A stretch of 64,000 nucleotides of DNA from Plantibacter sp. VKM Ac-2880 (GCF_015351235.1 NZ_JADKSJ010000001.1:2311668-2375667), one strand, 5' to 3'; counted from the stretch's first letter, positions 31,911 through 40,568 are shown. The notes: a model not told the origin generated them from the letters alone. Numbers and translations are program-made.

Positions 31911-32131
31911 GACCCCACCGCCGGGGCGAGACGCATCCGCTCGAGCGGGAAGGAACGGGCCTCGAGGAAGGCTTCCAGGAAGTCGACGTGATCCTCGCAG
32001 GCGGTCCAGGTCTTCACGCGGTCTCCGGTGTGGATCTTCGGATTCCGCCACTCGATCCGCCAGTCCGCCGCGGCACGGCACCCGGCACGAGAACAGATCA
32101 CCCCGTCGGGCTCGGCTCCGAACCCGATCAT
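31907..32131 (-). CDS. Small conserved Cys/His protein of unknown function
   Basis: 74 aa. It has CSRAGC near residue 12 and a C-x2-H (ACEDH) near 48, a spacing that could bind one metal ion, plus two conserved-looking aromatic stretches (ADWRIEWRNPKIH, FLEAFLEARSFPLE). Proteins of this kind in Microbacteriaceae are, as I recall, labelled acetone carboxylase, which makes no sense for 74 residues. It overlaps DUF3099 upstream and SURF1 downstream by 4 bases each, so it is a translated member of this three-gene unit. Function unknown. Confidence 0.8.
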   Translation of the reverse strand: MIGFGAEPDGVICSRAGCRAAADWRIEWRNPKIHTGDRVKTWTACEDHVDFLEAFLEARSFPLERMRLAPAVGS

Positions 32132-32436
32132 GCCTGGTCGGCCGGGCGGGGAGGGACGGAGTCGTCGACGATGGTCGGCCGCTGGGACACCACGACACCG
32201 CTGGGGCGCTCGATGGCGCCCTGCGAGGGCAGCGACCCGGCGTTCGCGATGATCACGGCGATGTAGGGGAGGAAGATGGCGCCGGCTGCGACCACGAACA
32301 TCCAACCGCCCTGCACGAACGGGAGCGCGGCGAGGCAAAGCAACCGGACACCCATGGTGATCGAGTACTTGATGAGCCGCTGCCGGCGCTCCTGTTCGGG
32401 CGCCGGTGGGAGTGAGGTGATGCTCTGCTGCTTCAT
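32128..32436 (-). CDS. DUF3099 small membrane protein
   Basis: 102 aa. Two hydrophobic segments (about residues 26-42 and 45-66) follow a short charged N terminus (ERRQRLIKYSITMGVR), and the C-terminal third is polar and proline-rich. This matches the actinobacterial DUF3099 pattern; function is unknown. It heads the DUF3099-small protein-SURF1 unit. TAGGCT on the minus strand at 32451-32446, 9 bases before the ATG, may give a near-leaderless mRNA. Confidence 0.82.
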   Translation of the reverse strand: MKQQSITSLPPAPEQERRQRLIKYSITMGVRLLCLAALPFVQGGWMFVVAAGAIFLPYIAVIIANAGSLPSQGAIERPSGVVVSQRPTIVDDSVPPRPADQA

Positions 32437-32597
32437 GCCACTCTCAGCCTACGCTCTCGACGGGCGCTCGATGCCCTGAAGTGCCCGGGAGGAACCGGAG
32501 ACCACCATATGCTGGTACGGGTCCGCGGCCGGAGCGCCACGGACCTCGACGGCCGCCGCTCGAATCGGTCCGTCCCGCCGCAGGAGAGGAATCGACC

Positions 32598-33308
32598 ATG
32601 ACCGCACCACGCACCGTCCTCGTCACCGGAGGCAACCGGGGGATCGGCTTCGCCATCGCCGAGGAGTTCGTCGCGCAGGGGCACCGGGTGGCCGTGACCG
32701 CGCGATCGGGCGAGGGACCCGCCGGGACGCTGACGGTCCGTGCGGATGTCACGGACGCCGCCTCGGTGGACGCGGCGTTCACGCAGATCGAAGCCGAGCT
32801 CGGTCCGGTCGAGGTGCTCGTGGCCAACGCGGGCATCACGAAGGACACCCTGCTCATGCGGATGACCGAGGACGACTTCGACCGGGTGGTCGACACGAAC
32901 CTGGGTGGTTCCTTCCGGGTCGTCAAGCGAGCGTCGAAAGGCATGCTGAAGGCGCGGTTCGGACGCATCGTCCTCATCTCGAGTGTCGTCGGCCTCTACG
33001 GTTCCGCCGGCCAGGTCAACTACGCCGCTTCGAAGAGCGGCCTCGTCGGCATGGCGCGTTCCATCACCCGCGAGCTCGGCGCACGCGGGATCACGGCGAA
33101 CGTCGTCGCGCCGGGGTTCATCGAGACGGACATGACCGCTGAGCTGCCGGCCGAGACGCAGGCCGAGTACAAGAAGAGCATCCCCGCCGCCCGGTTCGCC
33201 AGTGCGAACGAGGTCGCGAAGGTCGTCACCTGGATCGCCGGCGATGACGCCGGGTACATCTCCGGGGCGGTCATCCCGGTCGACGGCGGCCTCGGCATGG
33301 GGCACTGA
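32598..33308 (+). CDS. fabG: 3-oxoacyl-ACP reductase FabG-like SDR
   Basis: 236 aa short-chain dehydrogenase, probably NADPH-dependent reduction of 3-oxoacyl-ACP in fatty acid synthesis. NAD(P) motif TGGNRGIG near residue 11, NAG near 85, catalytic Ser in LISSVVGLYGS, Tyr and Lys in VNYAASK near 150, and the PGFIETDMT segment typical of FabG. No other fatty acid gene is adjacent, so the exact substrate is an inference. ATG 32598 follows AGAGGA; TATGCT at 32507-32512 may be the -10. Confidence 0.88.
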   Translation: MTAPRTVLVTGGNRGIGFAIAEEFVAQGHRVAVTARSGEGPAGTLTVRADVTDAASVDAAFTQIEAELGPVEVLVANAGITKDTLLMRMTEDDFDRVVDTNLGGSFRVVKRASKGMLKARFGRIVLISSVVGLYGSAGQVNYAASKSGLVGMARSITRELGARGITANVVAPGFIETDMTAELPAETQAEYKKSIPAARFASANEVAKVVTWIAGDDAGYISGAVIPVDGGLGMGH

Positions 33309-33340
33309 CCGCCGCTGGTCGCGTGTGCGCCGGGGCCGGC

Positions 33341-34057
33341 TCAGCGGCCCTGGTGCGCGCGCTCGAGGCCGAGGAGCGGTAGGACGTCGCCGAGGTCGAC
33401 CCGCCCGGCCACGACGTCCGCGTGCCGACGCACGATCGGCTTCGCGTTGAAAGCGACGGAGAGGCCGGCGAGCTCCATCATGGCGAGGTCGTTGGCGCCG
33501 TCGCCGACCGCGACGGTCCGTGCCAGCGGGACGTCGTCGAGGGCGGCCCACTCCTGCAACGCGTCCGCCTTGGCCGCGGCGTCGATGATCGGCCCACTCA
33601 GCCCGCCGGTCAGCCGACCGTCTGCCGTCTCGAGCCGATTCGCCCGCACATGGTCGAGGCCGAGAGTCGCTGCAAGCGGATCGAGGAGTTCGTGGAAGCC
33701 GCCGGAGACGACGCCGATGGTCGATCCGTGGGCGTGCAGCCCGTCGATGAGCCGCTCGAGCCCCCGGGTGGTCCGGATCCGCCGGGCGATCACCGGGATG
33801 CGGTCCACCGGCAGGCCGGCGAGCGTCGCCACCCGCGCCCGAAGGCTGTCGGCGAAGTCGAGCTCGCCGCGCATCGCCCGCTCCGTGATCGCGGCGACCT
33901 CGGGAAGACTGCCGACCTCCTCAGCGAGGAGTTCGATCACCTCGTTCTCGATGAGCGTCGAGTCGGCGTCCAGCACCGCGAGGAACCGGACGCCTCGTCC
34001 GGCCTGTGGGGGGAGTGCTGCCTCGGGATCCGCCACTGCCGAACGCTCGGTACTCAT
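33341..34057 (-). CDS. serB: Phosphoserine phosphatase
   Basis: HAD-family enzyme for the last step of serine synthesis; 238 aa. The nucleophile motif is [13 protein letters not shown] near residue 28, with VVSGGF near 113 and [13 protein letters not shown] near 186. It lacks the N-terminal ACT domain seen in some longer forms. Its start overlaps the glgC stop by 4 bases, so it is made from the glgC transcript although the pathways differ. Confidence 0.93.
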   Translation of the reverse strand: MSTERSAVADPEAALPPQAGRGVRFLAVLDADSTLIENEVIELLAEEVGSLPEVAAITERAMRGELDFADSLRARVATLAGLPVDRIPVIARRIRTTRGLERLIDGLHAHGSTIGVVSGGFHELLDPLAATLGLDHVRANRLETADGRLTGGLSGPIIDAAAKADALQEWAALDDVPLARTVAVGDGANDLAMMELAGLSVAFNAKPIVRRHADVVAGRVDLGDVLPLLGLERAHQGR

Positions 34058-35298
34058 GGAACGACGCGTACTCCCTTGCCAACCACGGTGAGACCGGACT
34101 CGGTGACGGTGAATCCGCGAGCGCGGTCCCGGTCGTGGTCGACTCCGACACTCGCGCCGGAGGTGACCACCACATCCTTGTCCAGGATAGCCCGCTTGAC
34201 GACGGCGTCCGGTTCGATGTGGACCTTGTCGAACACGACGGAGTCCGAGACGTGAGCACCCGACTCCACGAGCGCCCAGGGCCCGAGGACACTGCGCTCG
34301 ATGTGTGCGCCGGACAGCAGGGATCCGAGCGAGACGATCGAGTCGATGGTCTGGCCGAGGTTGCCCTTCGCGTCCCGCACGAACTTGGCCGGCGGCGAGT
34401 TCAGCTGCGAGCTGAAGATCGGCCAGTCGCGGTTGTAGAGGTTGAAGATCGGGAGCGTCGAAATCAGGTCCTGGTGCGCCTCGTAGAACGACTCGATTGT
34501 CCCGACGTCGCGCCAGTAGTAGCGGTCGCGGTCGGTGGACCCAGGCACATCGTTCCGCTGGAGGTCGTACACGCCTGCTTCTCCGCGGTCGACGAAGTAC
34601 GGGACGATGTCCCCACCCATGTCGTGGTTCGAACTCGTCACCTCGCCGTCGTCGATGACCGCCTGCATGAGTGCGTCCGCGTCGAACACGTAGTTGCCCA
34701 TGGAGGCGAGCACTTCACCGGGGGAGTCGGGCAGACCGGGAGCATCGAGAGGCTTCTCGAGGAAGCGCGCGATCGTCGTGGGGTCGTCCGCATCCACGTC
34801 GATGACGCCGAACTGGTCCGAGAGGGAGATCGGCTGACGGATCGCCGCGACGGTGGCCTTCTTACCGGACTGGATGTGCGCTTCGATCATCTGCGCGAAG
34901 TCCATGCGGTACACGTGGTCCGCGCCGACGACCACGACGATGTCGGGCTTCTCGTCGCGGATCAGGTTGAGACTCTGGAGGATCGCGTCGGCGGAGCCGC
35001 TGAACCAACGCTTGCCGAGGCGCTGCTGCGCCGGCACGGATGCGACATAGGAGTCGAGCAGCCCGGAGAGACGCCACGTCTGCGAGACGTGGCGGTCGAG
35101 GCTGTGGGACTTGTACTGGGTGAGGACGACGATCTGGGTGAGTCCTGAGTTGATGAGGTTGGACAGCGCGAAGTCGATCAAACGGTACTGCCCGCCGAAC
35201 GGTACGGCCGGTTTCGCGCGGTCCGCGGTCAGCGGCATCAACCGCTTCCCTTCCCCACCAGCGAGGACGATTCCGAAAATCTTCTTTGAGGCGGCCAT
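34054..35298 (-). CDS. glgC: Glucose-1-phosphate adenylyltransferase
   Basis: Makes ADP-glucose for glycogen; 414 aa, standard. The pyrophosphorylase loop [28 protein letters not shown] is near residues 9-36 and the left-handed beta-helix C-terminal domain ([22 protein letters not shown]) is present. ATG 35298 is preceded by TATTCT and a 6-base gap, which predicts a leaderless mRNA. It is divergent from glgA across only 45 bases. Confidence 0.97.
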   Translation of the reverse strand: MAASKKIFGIVLAGGEGKRLMPLTADRAKPAVPFGGQYRLIDFALSNLINSGLTQIVVLTQYKSHSLDRHVSQTWRLSGLLDSYVASVPAQQRLGKRWFSGSADAILQSLNLIRDEKPDIVVVVGADHVYRMDFAQMIEAHIQSGKKATVAAIRQPISLSDQFGVIDVDADDPTTIARFLEKPLDAPGLPDSPGEVLASMGNYVFDADALMQAVIDDGEVTSSNHDMGGDIVPYFVDRGEAGVYDLQRNDVPGSTDRDRYYWRDVGTIESFYEAHQDLISTLPIFNLYNRDWPIFSSQLNSPPAKFVRDAKGNLGQTIDSIVSLGSLLSGAHIERSVLGPWALVESGAHVSDSVVFDKVHIEPDAVVKRAILDKDVVVTSGASVGVDHDRDRARGFTVTESGLTVVGKGVRVVP

Positions 35299-35304
35299 GG
35301 CTTC

Positions 35305-35310
35305 AGAATA
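35305..35310 (-). promoter_or_regulatory. -10 box predicting a leaderless glgC mRNA
   Basis: TATTCT on the minus strand, 6 bases (GAAGCC) before the glgC ATG at 35298. It faces the glgA -10 box in the same 45-base spacer. Confidence 0.5.
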
Positions 35311-35331
35311 GATGCCGGAGGTGACCTGTAC

Positions 35332-35337
35332 TAGCGT
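35332..35337 (+). promoter_or_regulatory. -10 box predicting a leaderless glgA mRNA
   Basis: TAGCGT, 6 bases (CTAGAC) before ATG 35344. No ribosome site is visible. Confidence 0.5.
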
Positions 35338-35343
35338 CTAGAC

Positions 35344-36525
35344 ATGCGAGTTGATCTTGTGACAAAGGAGTACCCGCCGGAGATCTACGGCGGAGCAGGT
35401 GTCCACGTCGCGGAGTTGGTGAAATCCCTCCGGAGCGACATCGACGTGACCGTCCGGTGCTTCGGTGCTCCTCGCGATGAGGCCGACACGGTCGCCTACG
35501 GCGTACCCGCCGAACTCCAGGGCGCCAACGGAGCGCTCACCACCCTCGGGACGGACCTCCTCATCGCCCAGGACGTCGCGGGGGCCGACCTCGTGCACTC
35601 GCACACCTGGTACGCGAACGGTGCCGGGCATCTCGCTTCTCTCCTGCACGGCATCCCGCACGTCGTCACGGCGCACAGCCTGGAGCCGCTGCGGCCGTGG
35701 AAGGCAGAGCAGCTCGGTGGCGGGTACCGCGTGTCGAGCTGGATCGAGCAGTCCGCCTACGAAGGTGCCGCGGCCGTCGTCGCGGTCAGTGACGGCATGC
35801 GCCGCGACATCCTGCGTTCCTACCCGAGCCTCGATCCGGCCAAGGTCCAGGTGATCTACAACGGCATCGACCTCACCGATTGGCAGCCTCGGGTCGACGA
35901 CGACCTCCTGCGCTCCGTGGGGATCGACCCGTCCCGTCCGTCCGTCGTCTTCGTCGGCCGGATCACCCGTCAGAAGGGCCTGCCGTACCTGCTCCGCGCG
36001 GCCCGACTGCTGCCGCCGGACGTCCAGCTCATCCTGTGCGCCGGCGCTCCAGACACCCCGGAGATCCTCGCCGAGGTCAAGGCGCTCGTCGAAGAGCTGC
36101 AGCAGGAGCGCACCGGGGTCGTCTGGATCGAACGGCTGCTCCCGCGCCACGAACTCTGCACCGTGCTCACCGCCGCCACCACCTTCGTGTGCCCGTCCAT
36201 CTACGAGCCGCTCGGCATCGTGAACCTCGAGGCCATGGCCTGCGGGGCCGCGGTGGTCGGTACGGGGACCGGCGGCATCCCGGAGGTCGTCCAGGACGGC
36301 GTCACGGGCCGGATCGTCCCGCTCGCGCAGGCGTCCGACGGCACCGGGACCCCGCTCGACCCCGAGCGCTTCGTCGCCGACCTCGCCGCCACCCTGACTG
36401 AGGTGGTCCAGGATCCGGCGCAGGCGCGGGCGTACGGGGCCGCAGGTCGTCGCCGCGCGGAGTCCGACTTCAGCTGGTCCCGTATCGCTTCGCAGACGGC
36501 GGAGCTGTACCGCAGCCTCGTCTGA
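35344..36525 (+). CDS. glgA: Glycogen synthase, actinobacterial GlgA/GlgM type (GT4)
   Basis: 393 aa glycosyltransferase. N-terminal KEYPPEIYGGAGVHVAEL, the HSHTWYANGAGHLAS segment and the C-terminal EPLGIVNLEAMACGAAVVGTGTGGIPE nucleotide-sugar motif are as in the actinobacterial family, which is GT4-like and distinct from E. coli GlgA. In mycobacteria the homologue GlgM makes maltose-1-phosphate from ADP-glucose, so either glycogen elongation or maltose-1-phosphate synthesis is possible here. It pairs with divergent glgC. Confidence 0.93.
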   Translation: MRVDLVTKEYPPEIYGGAGVHVAELVKSLRSDIDVTVRCFGAPRDEADTVAYGVPAELQGANGALTTLGTDLLIAQDVAGADLVHSHTWYANGAGHLASLLHGIPHVVTAHSLEPLRPWKAEQLGGGYRVSSWIEQSAYEGAAAVVAVSDGMRRDILRSYPSLDPAKVQVIYNGIDLTDWQPRVDDDLLRSVGIDPSRPSVVFVGRITRQKGLPYLLRAARLLPPDVQLILCAGAPDTPEILAEVKALVEELQQERTGVVWIERLLPRHELCTVLTAATTFVCPSIYEPLGIVNLEAMACGAAVVGTGTGGIPEVVQDGVTGRIVPLAQASDGTGTPLDPERFVADLAATLTEVVQDPAQARAYGAAGRRRAESDFSWSRIASQTAELYRSLV

Positions 36526-36576
36526 CGCCCTTCACGGGTCGGTCCTGGAGGGCGACGTACGAGGACCGGGTCCGGA

Positions 36577-36582
36577 TAGGCT
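36577..36582 (+). promoter_or_regulatory. -10 box predicting a leaderless ABC ATPase mRNA
   Basis: TAGGCT, 6 bases (AGGACC) before ATG 36589. Part of the gap could also act as a poor ribosome site. Confidence 0.45.
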
Positions 36583-36588
36583 AGGACC

Positions 36589-37401
36589 ATGCCGAGCGTG
36601 TTGCAGTTCTCCGATGTGTCCGTGGTCCGCAATCTCAACCCCATCCTCGACGGTGTCGACTGGACGGTGACGGGCGACCAGCGATGGATCGTCCTCGGCC
36701 CGAACGGCGCCGGGAAGACGACGCTCCTGCAGCTGGCCGCGACGCTCATCCACCCGTCCAAGGGCACGGTGTCGGTCCTCGACGAGACCCTCGGTCGCGT
36801 CGACGTCTTCGAGTTGCGTCCCCGTATCGGGTTCGCCTCCTCAGCGCTCGCGAAGCGGGTGCCGCCGGAGGAGACCGTCCTCGACGTGGTCCTGACGGCC
36901 GCCTACTCGGTCACGGGACGCTGGGTCGAGCAGTACGAGGACATCGACGTGAAGCGTGCGTCGCGGGTGCTCGCCGAGTGGAAGCTCGACCACCTCGCCG
37001 ACCGTCGCTTCGGCACGCTCAGCGACGGCGAACAGAAGCGCGTCCAGATCGCCCGCGCGATCATGACGGACCCGGAGTTGCTCCTCCTGGACGAGCCGGC
37101 GGCGAGCCTCGACCTCGGCACCCGCGAGGAACTCGTCGAACTGCTCGGCGGCTATGCGAGCGCGGACGACTCACCGGCGATCATCATGGTGACGCACCAC
37201 GTCGAGGAGATCCCCGTCGGCTTCACCCATGTGCTACTCGTCCGGGACGGCGGCATCGTCGCGGCGGGACCCATCGCCGAGACCCTGACGGCGGAACACC
37301 TCAGCGAGACGTTCGACCTCCCGATCGAACTGACCGAGGAGGACGGACGCTTCCACGCCCGTTCCGCCCGCGCCGGCCGTTCGGCCGTCGCCCCGGTCTG
37401 A
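36589..37401 (+). CDS. Orphan ABC transporter-type ATPase (ModF-like)
   Basis: 270 aa. Walker [12 protein letters not shown] near residue 43, signature [15 protein letters not shown] near 142 (LSDGE instead of LSGGQ), Walker [13 protein letters not shown]. No permease or binding-protein gene lies nearby. The closest style I know is the ModF-like or iron-type ATPases annotated only as ABC transporter ATP-binding protein. Substrate and partner are unknown. The gene has its own probable leaderless promoter and a hairpin downstream. Confidence 0.88.
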   Translation: MPSVLQFSDVSVVRNLNPILDGVDWTVTGDQRWIVLGPNGAGKTTLLQLAATLIHPSKGTVSVLDETLGRVDVFELRPRIGFASSALAKRVPPEETVLDVVLTAAYSVTGRWVEQYEDIDVKRASRVLAEWKLDHLADRRFGTLSDGEQKRVQIARAIMTDPELLLLDEPAASLDLGTREELVELLGGYASADDSPAIIMVTHHVEEIPVGFTHVLLVRDGGIVAAGPIAETLTAEHLSETFDLPIELTEEDGRFHARSARAGRSAVAPV

Positions 37402-37410
37402 CGACCACAC

Positions 37411-37452
37411 CTCGGCGCGTCGATCGCCCTCGGCGAGCAGACGCGCGCCGAG
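37411..37452 (+). terminator. Branched hairpin after the orphan ABC ATPase gene
   Basis: CTCGGCGCG (37411-37419) pairs with CGCGCCGAG (37444-37452); an inner TCGCC-CTC-GGCGA hairpin lies inside. It ends 5 bases before a TAAAGT -10 box for the L31 gene. Confidence 0.55.
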
Positions 37453-37463
37453 TCTGGTAAAGT

Positions 37464-37558
37464 CGACCTTTGGCTCGCGGAGCCAAGAGCTTTCTGCCTC
37501 GTGCCTGGAGTTCCGAGCGCGGGTACTACCCACACCATCCACTCAACAAGGACTGCTG
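37464..37558 (+). promoter_or_regulatory. Structured 5' leader of the L31 gene, possible ribosomal-protein leader
   Basis: Downstream of the -10 TAAAGT (37458-37463) lies an about 90-base leader. It begins with a perfect 7-bp hairpin TTGGCTC-GCG-GAGCCAA (37470-37486) almost at the predicted transcript end; a second small hairpin GGGT-ACT-ACCC is at 37521-37531. L31 leader motifs that bind their own protein have been described for actinobacteria; I cannot align this one to that model. Confidence 0.4.
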
Positions 37559-37807
37559 ATGAAATCTGACATCCACCCCACGTACGAAGCCGTCGTCTTC
37601 CGCGACCTCGCCTCCGGCGCGACGTTCCTCACGCGCTCGACGGTCTCGTCCGGCAAGACGATCGACCTCGACGGCGTCACCTACCCGGTGATCGACGTGG
37701 AGATCTCGTCCGAGTCGCACCCGTTCTACACGGGCAAGCAGCGCATCATGGACTCGGCCGGCCGCGTCGAGAAGTTCAACCAGCGCTTCAAGGGCTTCGG
37801 CAAGTAG
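37559..37807 (+). CDS. rpmE2: 50S ribosomal protein L31 type B
   Basis: 82 aa. The start [17 protein letters not shown] and the end [21 protein letters not shown] are diagnostic. It is the zinc-free type B form: there is no CxxC. In many bacteria this form replaces the zinc-binding L31 under zinc limitation; no Zur-like operator was recognised upstream. It is transcribed alone, between two hairpins, with a structured leader. Confidence 0.97.
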   Translation: MKSDIHPTYEAVVFRDLASGATFLTRSTVSSGKTIDLDGVTYPVIDVEISSESHPFYTGKQRIMDSAGRVEKFNQRFKGFGK

Positions 37808-37825
37808 TCCGCTCCGCTGTACACG

Positions 37826-37856
37826 AAACGCCCCGATCCTCGGATCGGGGCGTTTT
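37826..37856. terminator. Bidirectional terminator after rpmE2
   Basis: AAACGCCCCGATC (37826-37838) pairs perfectly with GATCGGGGCGTTT across a CTCG loop, followed by T and G. It also serves the convergent exonuclease gene. Confidence 0.92.
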
Positions 37857-37882
37857 GTCGTCGTCCGACCGGACGGTGCGAC

Positions 37883-38656
37883 TCAGATACCGAGGGGAAG
37901 CTGATCCGCCGGGACGATGATGGGCGCCTCGGACGGCGCGACGTCGCGACCGGTGCGGATCGGCCACGCGCCGTCCGCGACGAACTCGGGATCGCGCACG
38001 CGGCGCATGTACGACTGGAAGCTCTCCGCCTGTTCGAGGGACCAGGCGCGCTGCGCCTCGTGCAGTTCGTCCACGTTCGTCGGGAGCGCGTCCGCGTACC
38101 GACGACCGATGGCCTGCGCGACCCGTCCGGCCGCGACCGCGTCGACGCCGGCGTCGTGCGCCCCCTCGAGCGGGACACCGTGGAGCGCAGCGACGACCTC
38201 GAGCGTCCGCTTGCCGCGCCGGAACGTGTCGAGGCGACGATCGAGGACCAACGGGTCGACGACGGGGCTCGGCACGGCGATCGAGGGTACGCCGTGGCGT
38301 TCCGCTTCGAAATGCAGGAGCGAGAAGTCGTATGGGGCGTTGTACGCGACCACCGGCAGGCGAGCGGCGAACAACTCGTTCAGGGTGGCGACGATCTCGC
38401 CGACGACGACCGGTGACGGCCGCCCCTCCGCCCGAGCACGTTCCGTGCTGACACCGTGGATCTCGGCGGCACGAGCGGGGATCTCGACGCCCGGATCCGC
38501 CATCCACGCCCAGGACCGTTCGATCGAACCATCGGCCGCGATGACGCCGACGAAGGCGGTCACGATGCGACTCGTCTCCACCTCGATCCCCGTCGTCTCG
38601 AGATCGAAGACCGCGAGGCGGTCCGTCCAGTGGGGATTCGCATCGACCGTGTTCAC
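37883..38656 (-). CDS. DEDDh 3'-5' exonuclease domain protein (DnaQ-like)
   Basis: 257 aa. Exonuclease motifs: Exo I FDLETTG near residue 18, Exo II VVAYNAPYDFSLL near 101, Exo III GAHDAGVDA near 165 with the His that marks DEDDh enzymes. It resembles free-standing DnaQ-like exonucleases or the DNA polymerase III epsilon domain; the target (DNA repair or RNA) is not shown. GTG 38656 is preceded by TAGGGT and a 6-base gap on the minus strand, so it too may be leaderless. Confidence 0.9.
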   Translation of the reverse strand: MNTVDANPHWTDRLAVFDLETTGIEVETSRIVTAFVGVIAADGSIERSWAWMADPGVEIPARAAEIHGVSTERARAEGRPSPVVVGEIVATLNELFAARLPVVAYNAPYDFSLLHFEAERHGVPSIAVPSPVVDPLVLDRRLDTFRRGKRTLEVVAALHGVPLEGAHDAGVDAVAAGRVAQAIGRRYADALPTNVDELHEAQRAWSLEQAESFQSYMRRVRDPEFVADGAWPIRTGRDVAPSEAPIIVPADQLPLGI

Positions 38657-38662
38657 GCCTTC

Positions 38663-38668
38663 ACCCTA
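38663..38668 (-). promoter_or_regulatory. -10 box predicting a leaderless exonuclease mRNA
   Basis: TAGGGT on the minus strand, 6 bases (GAAGGC) before GTG 38656. Confidence 0.45.
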
Positions 38669-38747
38669 TGACGCACCTCCGACAGGGGACCGTGCCACGC
38701 CGAGCCGGCTCGGTCCGCTTGATCCGGGAACGCGGAGCCTGACTCCG

Positions 38748-38753
38748 TACACT
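38748..38753 (+). promoter_or_regulatory. -10 box close to the hydrolase start
   Basis: TACACT, 6 bases (GAGGGG) before ATG 38760. The gap is purine-rich, but it would lie upstream of or at the transcript start, so it is unlikely to work as a ribosome site if this box is used. Confidence 0.45.
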
Positions 38754-38759
38754 GAGGGG

Positions 38760-39662
38760 ATGCCCGTCGAATCACCGTACGCCGACCAGCTCGACCGCAT
38801 CCCCGTCCGCGAGCGCTCGCTCATCGTGGACGGCGCGGAGACCCGGTTCTGGGACTACGGCGACGAAGCGGCCTCGACGACGATCGTGATGGTGCACGGG
38901 TTCCGCGGCGACCACCACGGTCTCGAACCGGTGGTCGCGCAACTCTCCGGGTTCCGCATCGTCGCCCCCGACCTCCCGGGCTTCGGTAGCTCTGCGCCCT
39001 TCACGGACGGCACGCACTCCGTCGAGGGCTACGCCGCCTGGCTGGGCCGGTTCCTCGAAGAACTGGACCTCTCCGGACGCGTCGTCCTCCTCGGGCACTC
39101 GTTCGGCTCGATCGTCTCGAGTGCCGCCGTCGCCGGCGGGCTCCGACCGGACGACCTCGTCCTCATCAATCCCATCGCCGCACCGGCACTCCAAGGCCCC
39201 AGAGGCGTCCTGACGAGGCTCGCGGTGTTCTACTACTGGGCGTCCGCGAAGCTCCCGAAGCGCCTGGGATTCGCCTTCCTCCGCAACAAGGGTGTCGTCA
39301 GGATCATGAGCGTCGCGATGTCGAAGACCAAGGACCCGGCGCTCCGGCGGTGGATCCACGCCCAGCACGACCAGTACTTCAGCGCCTTCGCCGACCGCGA
39401 GGTCGTCCTCGAGTCCTTCACGGCCTCGGTGAGTCATGACGTCAGCGAATACGCCGACCGGATCCCGAGCCGCACCCTGCTCATCGCCGCCGAGCGTGAC
39501 GACATCACCCCGGTGGCGGCGCAGTTCGCGCTCGCGAAGCGCTTCGCCGACGCTCAGCTCCACGTGATCCCGGCCGTCGGCCACCTGATCCACTACGAGG
39601 AGCCGCACAACGCGGCCGAGCGGCTCACTGCCTTCCTGGAGGGGGAGCCGGACGGACGCTGA
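38760..39662 (+). CDS. Alpha/beta-fold hydrolase
   Basis: 300 aa. VMVHGFRGDHHGL (oxyanion region) near residue 41, nucleophile elbow LLGHSFGSIV near 112 (Ser), Asp in AAERDDITP near 243 and catalytic His in AVGHLIHYE near 273 form a full triad. Substrate is not predictable. Its stop is only 3 bases from the end of the convergent sirtuin gene, with no terminator between. Confidence 0.88.
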   Translation: MPVESPYADQLDRIPVRERSLIVDGAETRFWDYGDEAASTTIVMVHGFRGDHHGLEPVVAQLSGFRIVAPDLPGFGSSAPFTDGTHSVEGYAAWLGRFLEELDLSGRVVLLGHSFGSIVSSAAVAGGLRPDDLVLINPIAAPALQGPRGVLTRLAVFYYWASAKLPKRLGFAFLRNKGVVRIMSVAMSKTKDPALRRWIHAQHDQYFSAFADREVVLESFTASVSHDVSEYADRIPSRTLLIAAERDDITPVAAQFALAKRFADAQLHVIPAVGHLIHYEEPHNAAERLTAFLEGEPDGR

Positions 39663-39665
39663 CGC

Positions 39666-40568
39666 TCAGGCGTCCGTCGCCTCCTGCGAGACGACACTGG
39701 TGAACCCGTCCGGCAGGAGTCGTGCCGCGATCGCCGTCAGGGTCTCGCTCGCGCCGGCGTCGAGCTTGACGTCGGCACGGCCGTCGGCCTTCGTCACACC
39801 CCGGTTGACGACCACGATCGGGAGTCGCTTCCGACGCGCGAGCTCGAGCAGTCGGATGCCCGAGTTCACGACGAGCGACGATCCGGCGATCACGAGGGCG
39901 TCGGCACCCCTGACGAGTGCCGCGGCCTCGGCGTACTTCTCCGTCGGGATGAACTCACCGAAGAAGACCACGTCCGGCTTCAGCATGCCGCCGCAGACCG
40001 TGCACACCGGGACGACGATCTCGTCCACCCGCCCGACCTCGGCGTCACCGTCGGGATTGATCGTGACGTCCGTCTCGGTGTCGAGCCACGGATTGAGGGA
40101 GGTCATGCGCTCGGCGATGCTCGACCTCGCGTAGCTCTGCCCGCAGGAGAGACAACTGACCCGGTCCATCGACCCGTGCAGGTCGACGACGCGGCGGGAG
40201 CCCGCGCGGACGTGGAGGCCGTCGACGTTCTGCGTGATGACGCCGTCGGCGATCCCGGCCTCCTCGAGGAGCGCGATCGCCCGGTGGCCCGCGTTGGGGC
40301 GCGCGCCGTCGAACCGCTTCCACCCGAGGTGACTGCCGGCCCAGTAGCGTTTGCGCGCAGCATCGTCGTTCGAGAGGAACTGGTCGACCGTCATCGGCGT
40401 CCGCACCGGCGCGCCCTGGCCGCGGTAGTCGGGGATCCCCGAGTCCGTGCTCACGCCGGCCCCGGTGAGGAACGCGACACGTCGGTCCGCGAGCAACTCG
40501 ATCACCCGGTCGAGCCCGGCTTCGGCCGTCTCGTCAGCGGGATCCCCTGCTGCGGTCAGCGTGCTCAT
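39666..40568 (-). CDS. Sir2-family NAD-dependent protein deacylase
   Basis: 300 aa. NAD motif FLTGAGVSTDSGIPDYRG near residue 35, TQNVDGLH near 115, HGSMD (catalytic His) near 136, and four zinc cysteines as CLSC and CTVC. The layout, with a DSGIPDYR loop and a long insert between the cysteine pairs, is like SIRT4-type class II sirtuins. Likely removes acyl groups from lysines using NAD. ATG 40568 is chosen; the frame continues upstream across trmH-like coding and is not real there. A SigR-type promoter pattern lies 65-90 bases upstream. Confidence 0.93.
   Translation of the reverse strand: MSTLTAAGDPADETAEAGLDRVIELLADRRVAFLTGAGVSTDSGIPDYRGQGAPVRTPMTVDQFLSNDDAARKRYWAGSHLGWKRFDGARPNAGHRAIALLEEAGIADGVITQNVDGLHVRAGSRRVVDLHGSMDRVSCLSCGQSYARSSIAERMTSLNPWLDTETDVTINPDGDAEVGRVDEIVVPVCTVCGGMLKPDVVFFGEFIPTEKYAEAAALVRGADALVIAGSSLVVNSGIRLLELARRKRLPIVVVNRGVTKADGRADVKLDAGASETLTAIAARLLPDGFTSVVSQEATDA

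Noticed and set aside
39660-39668. Possible overlap or fusion of the hydrolase and sirtuin genes
   Set aside because: They are convergent with a 3-base gap; both have normal C termini, so no fusion or frameshift is implied.
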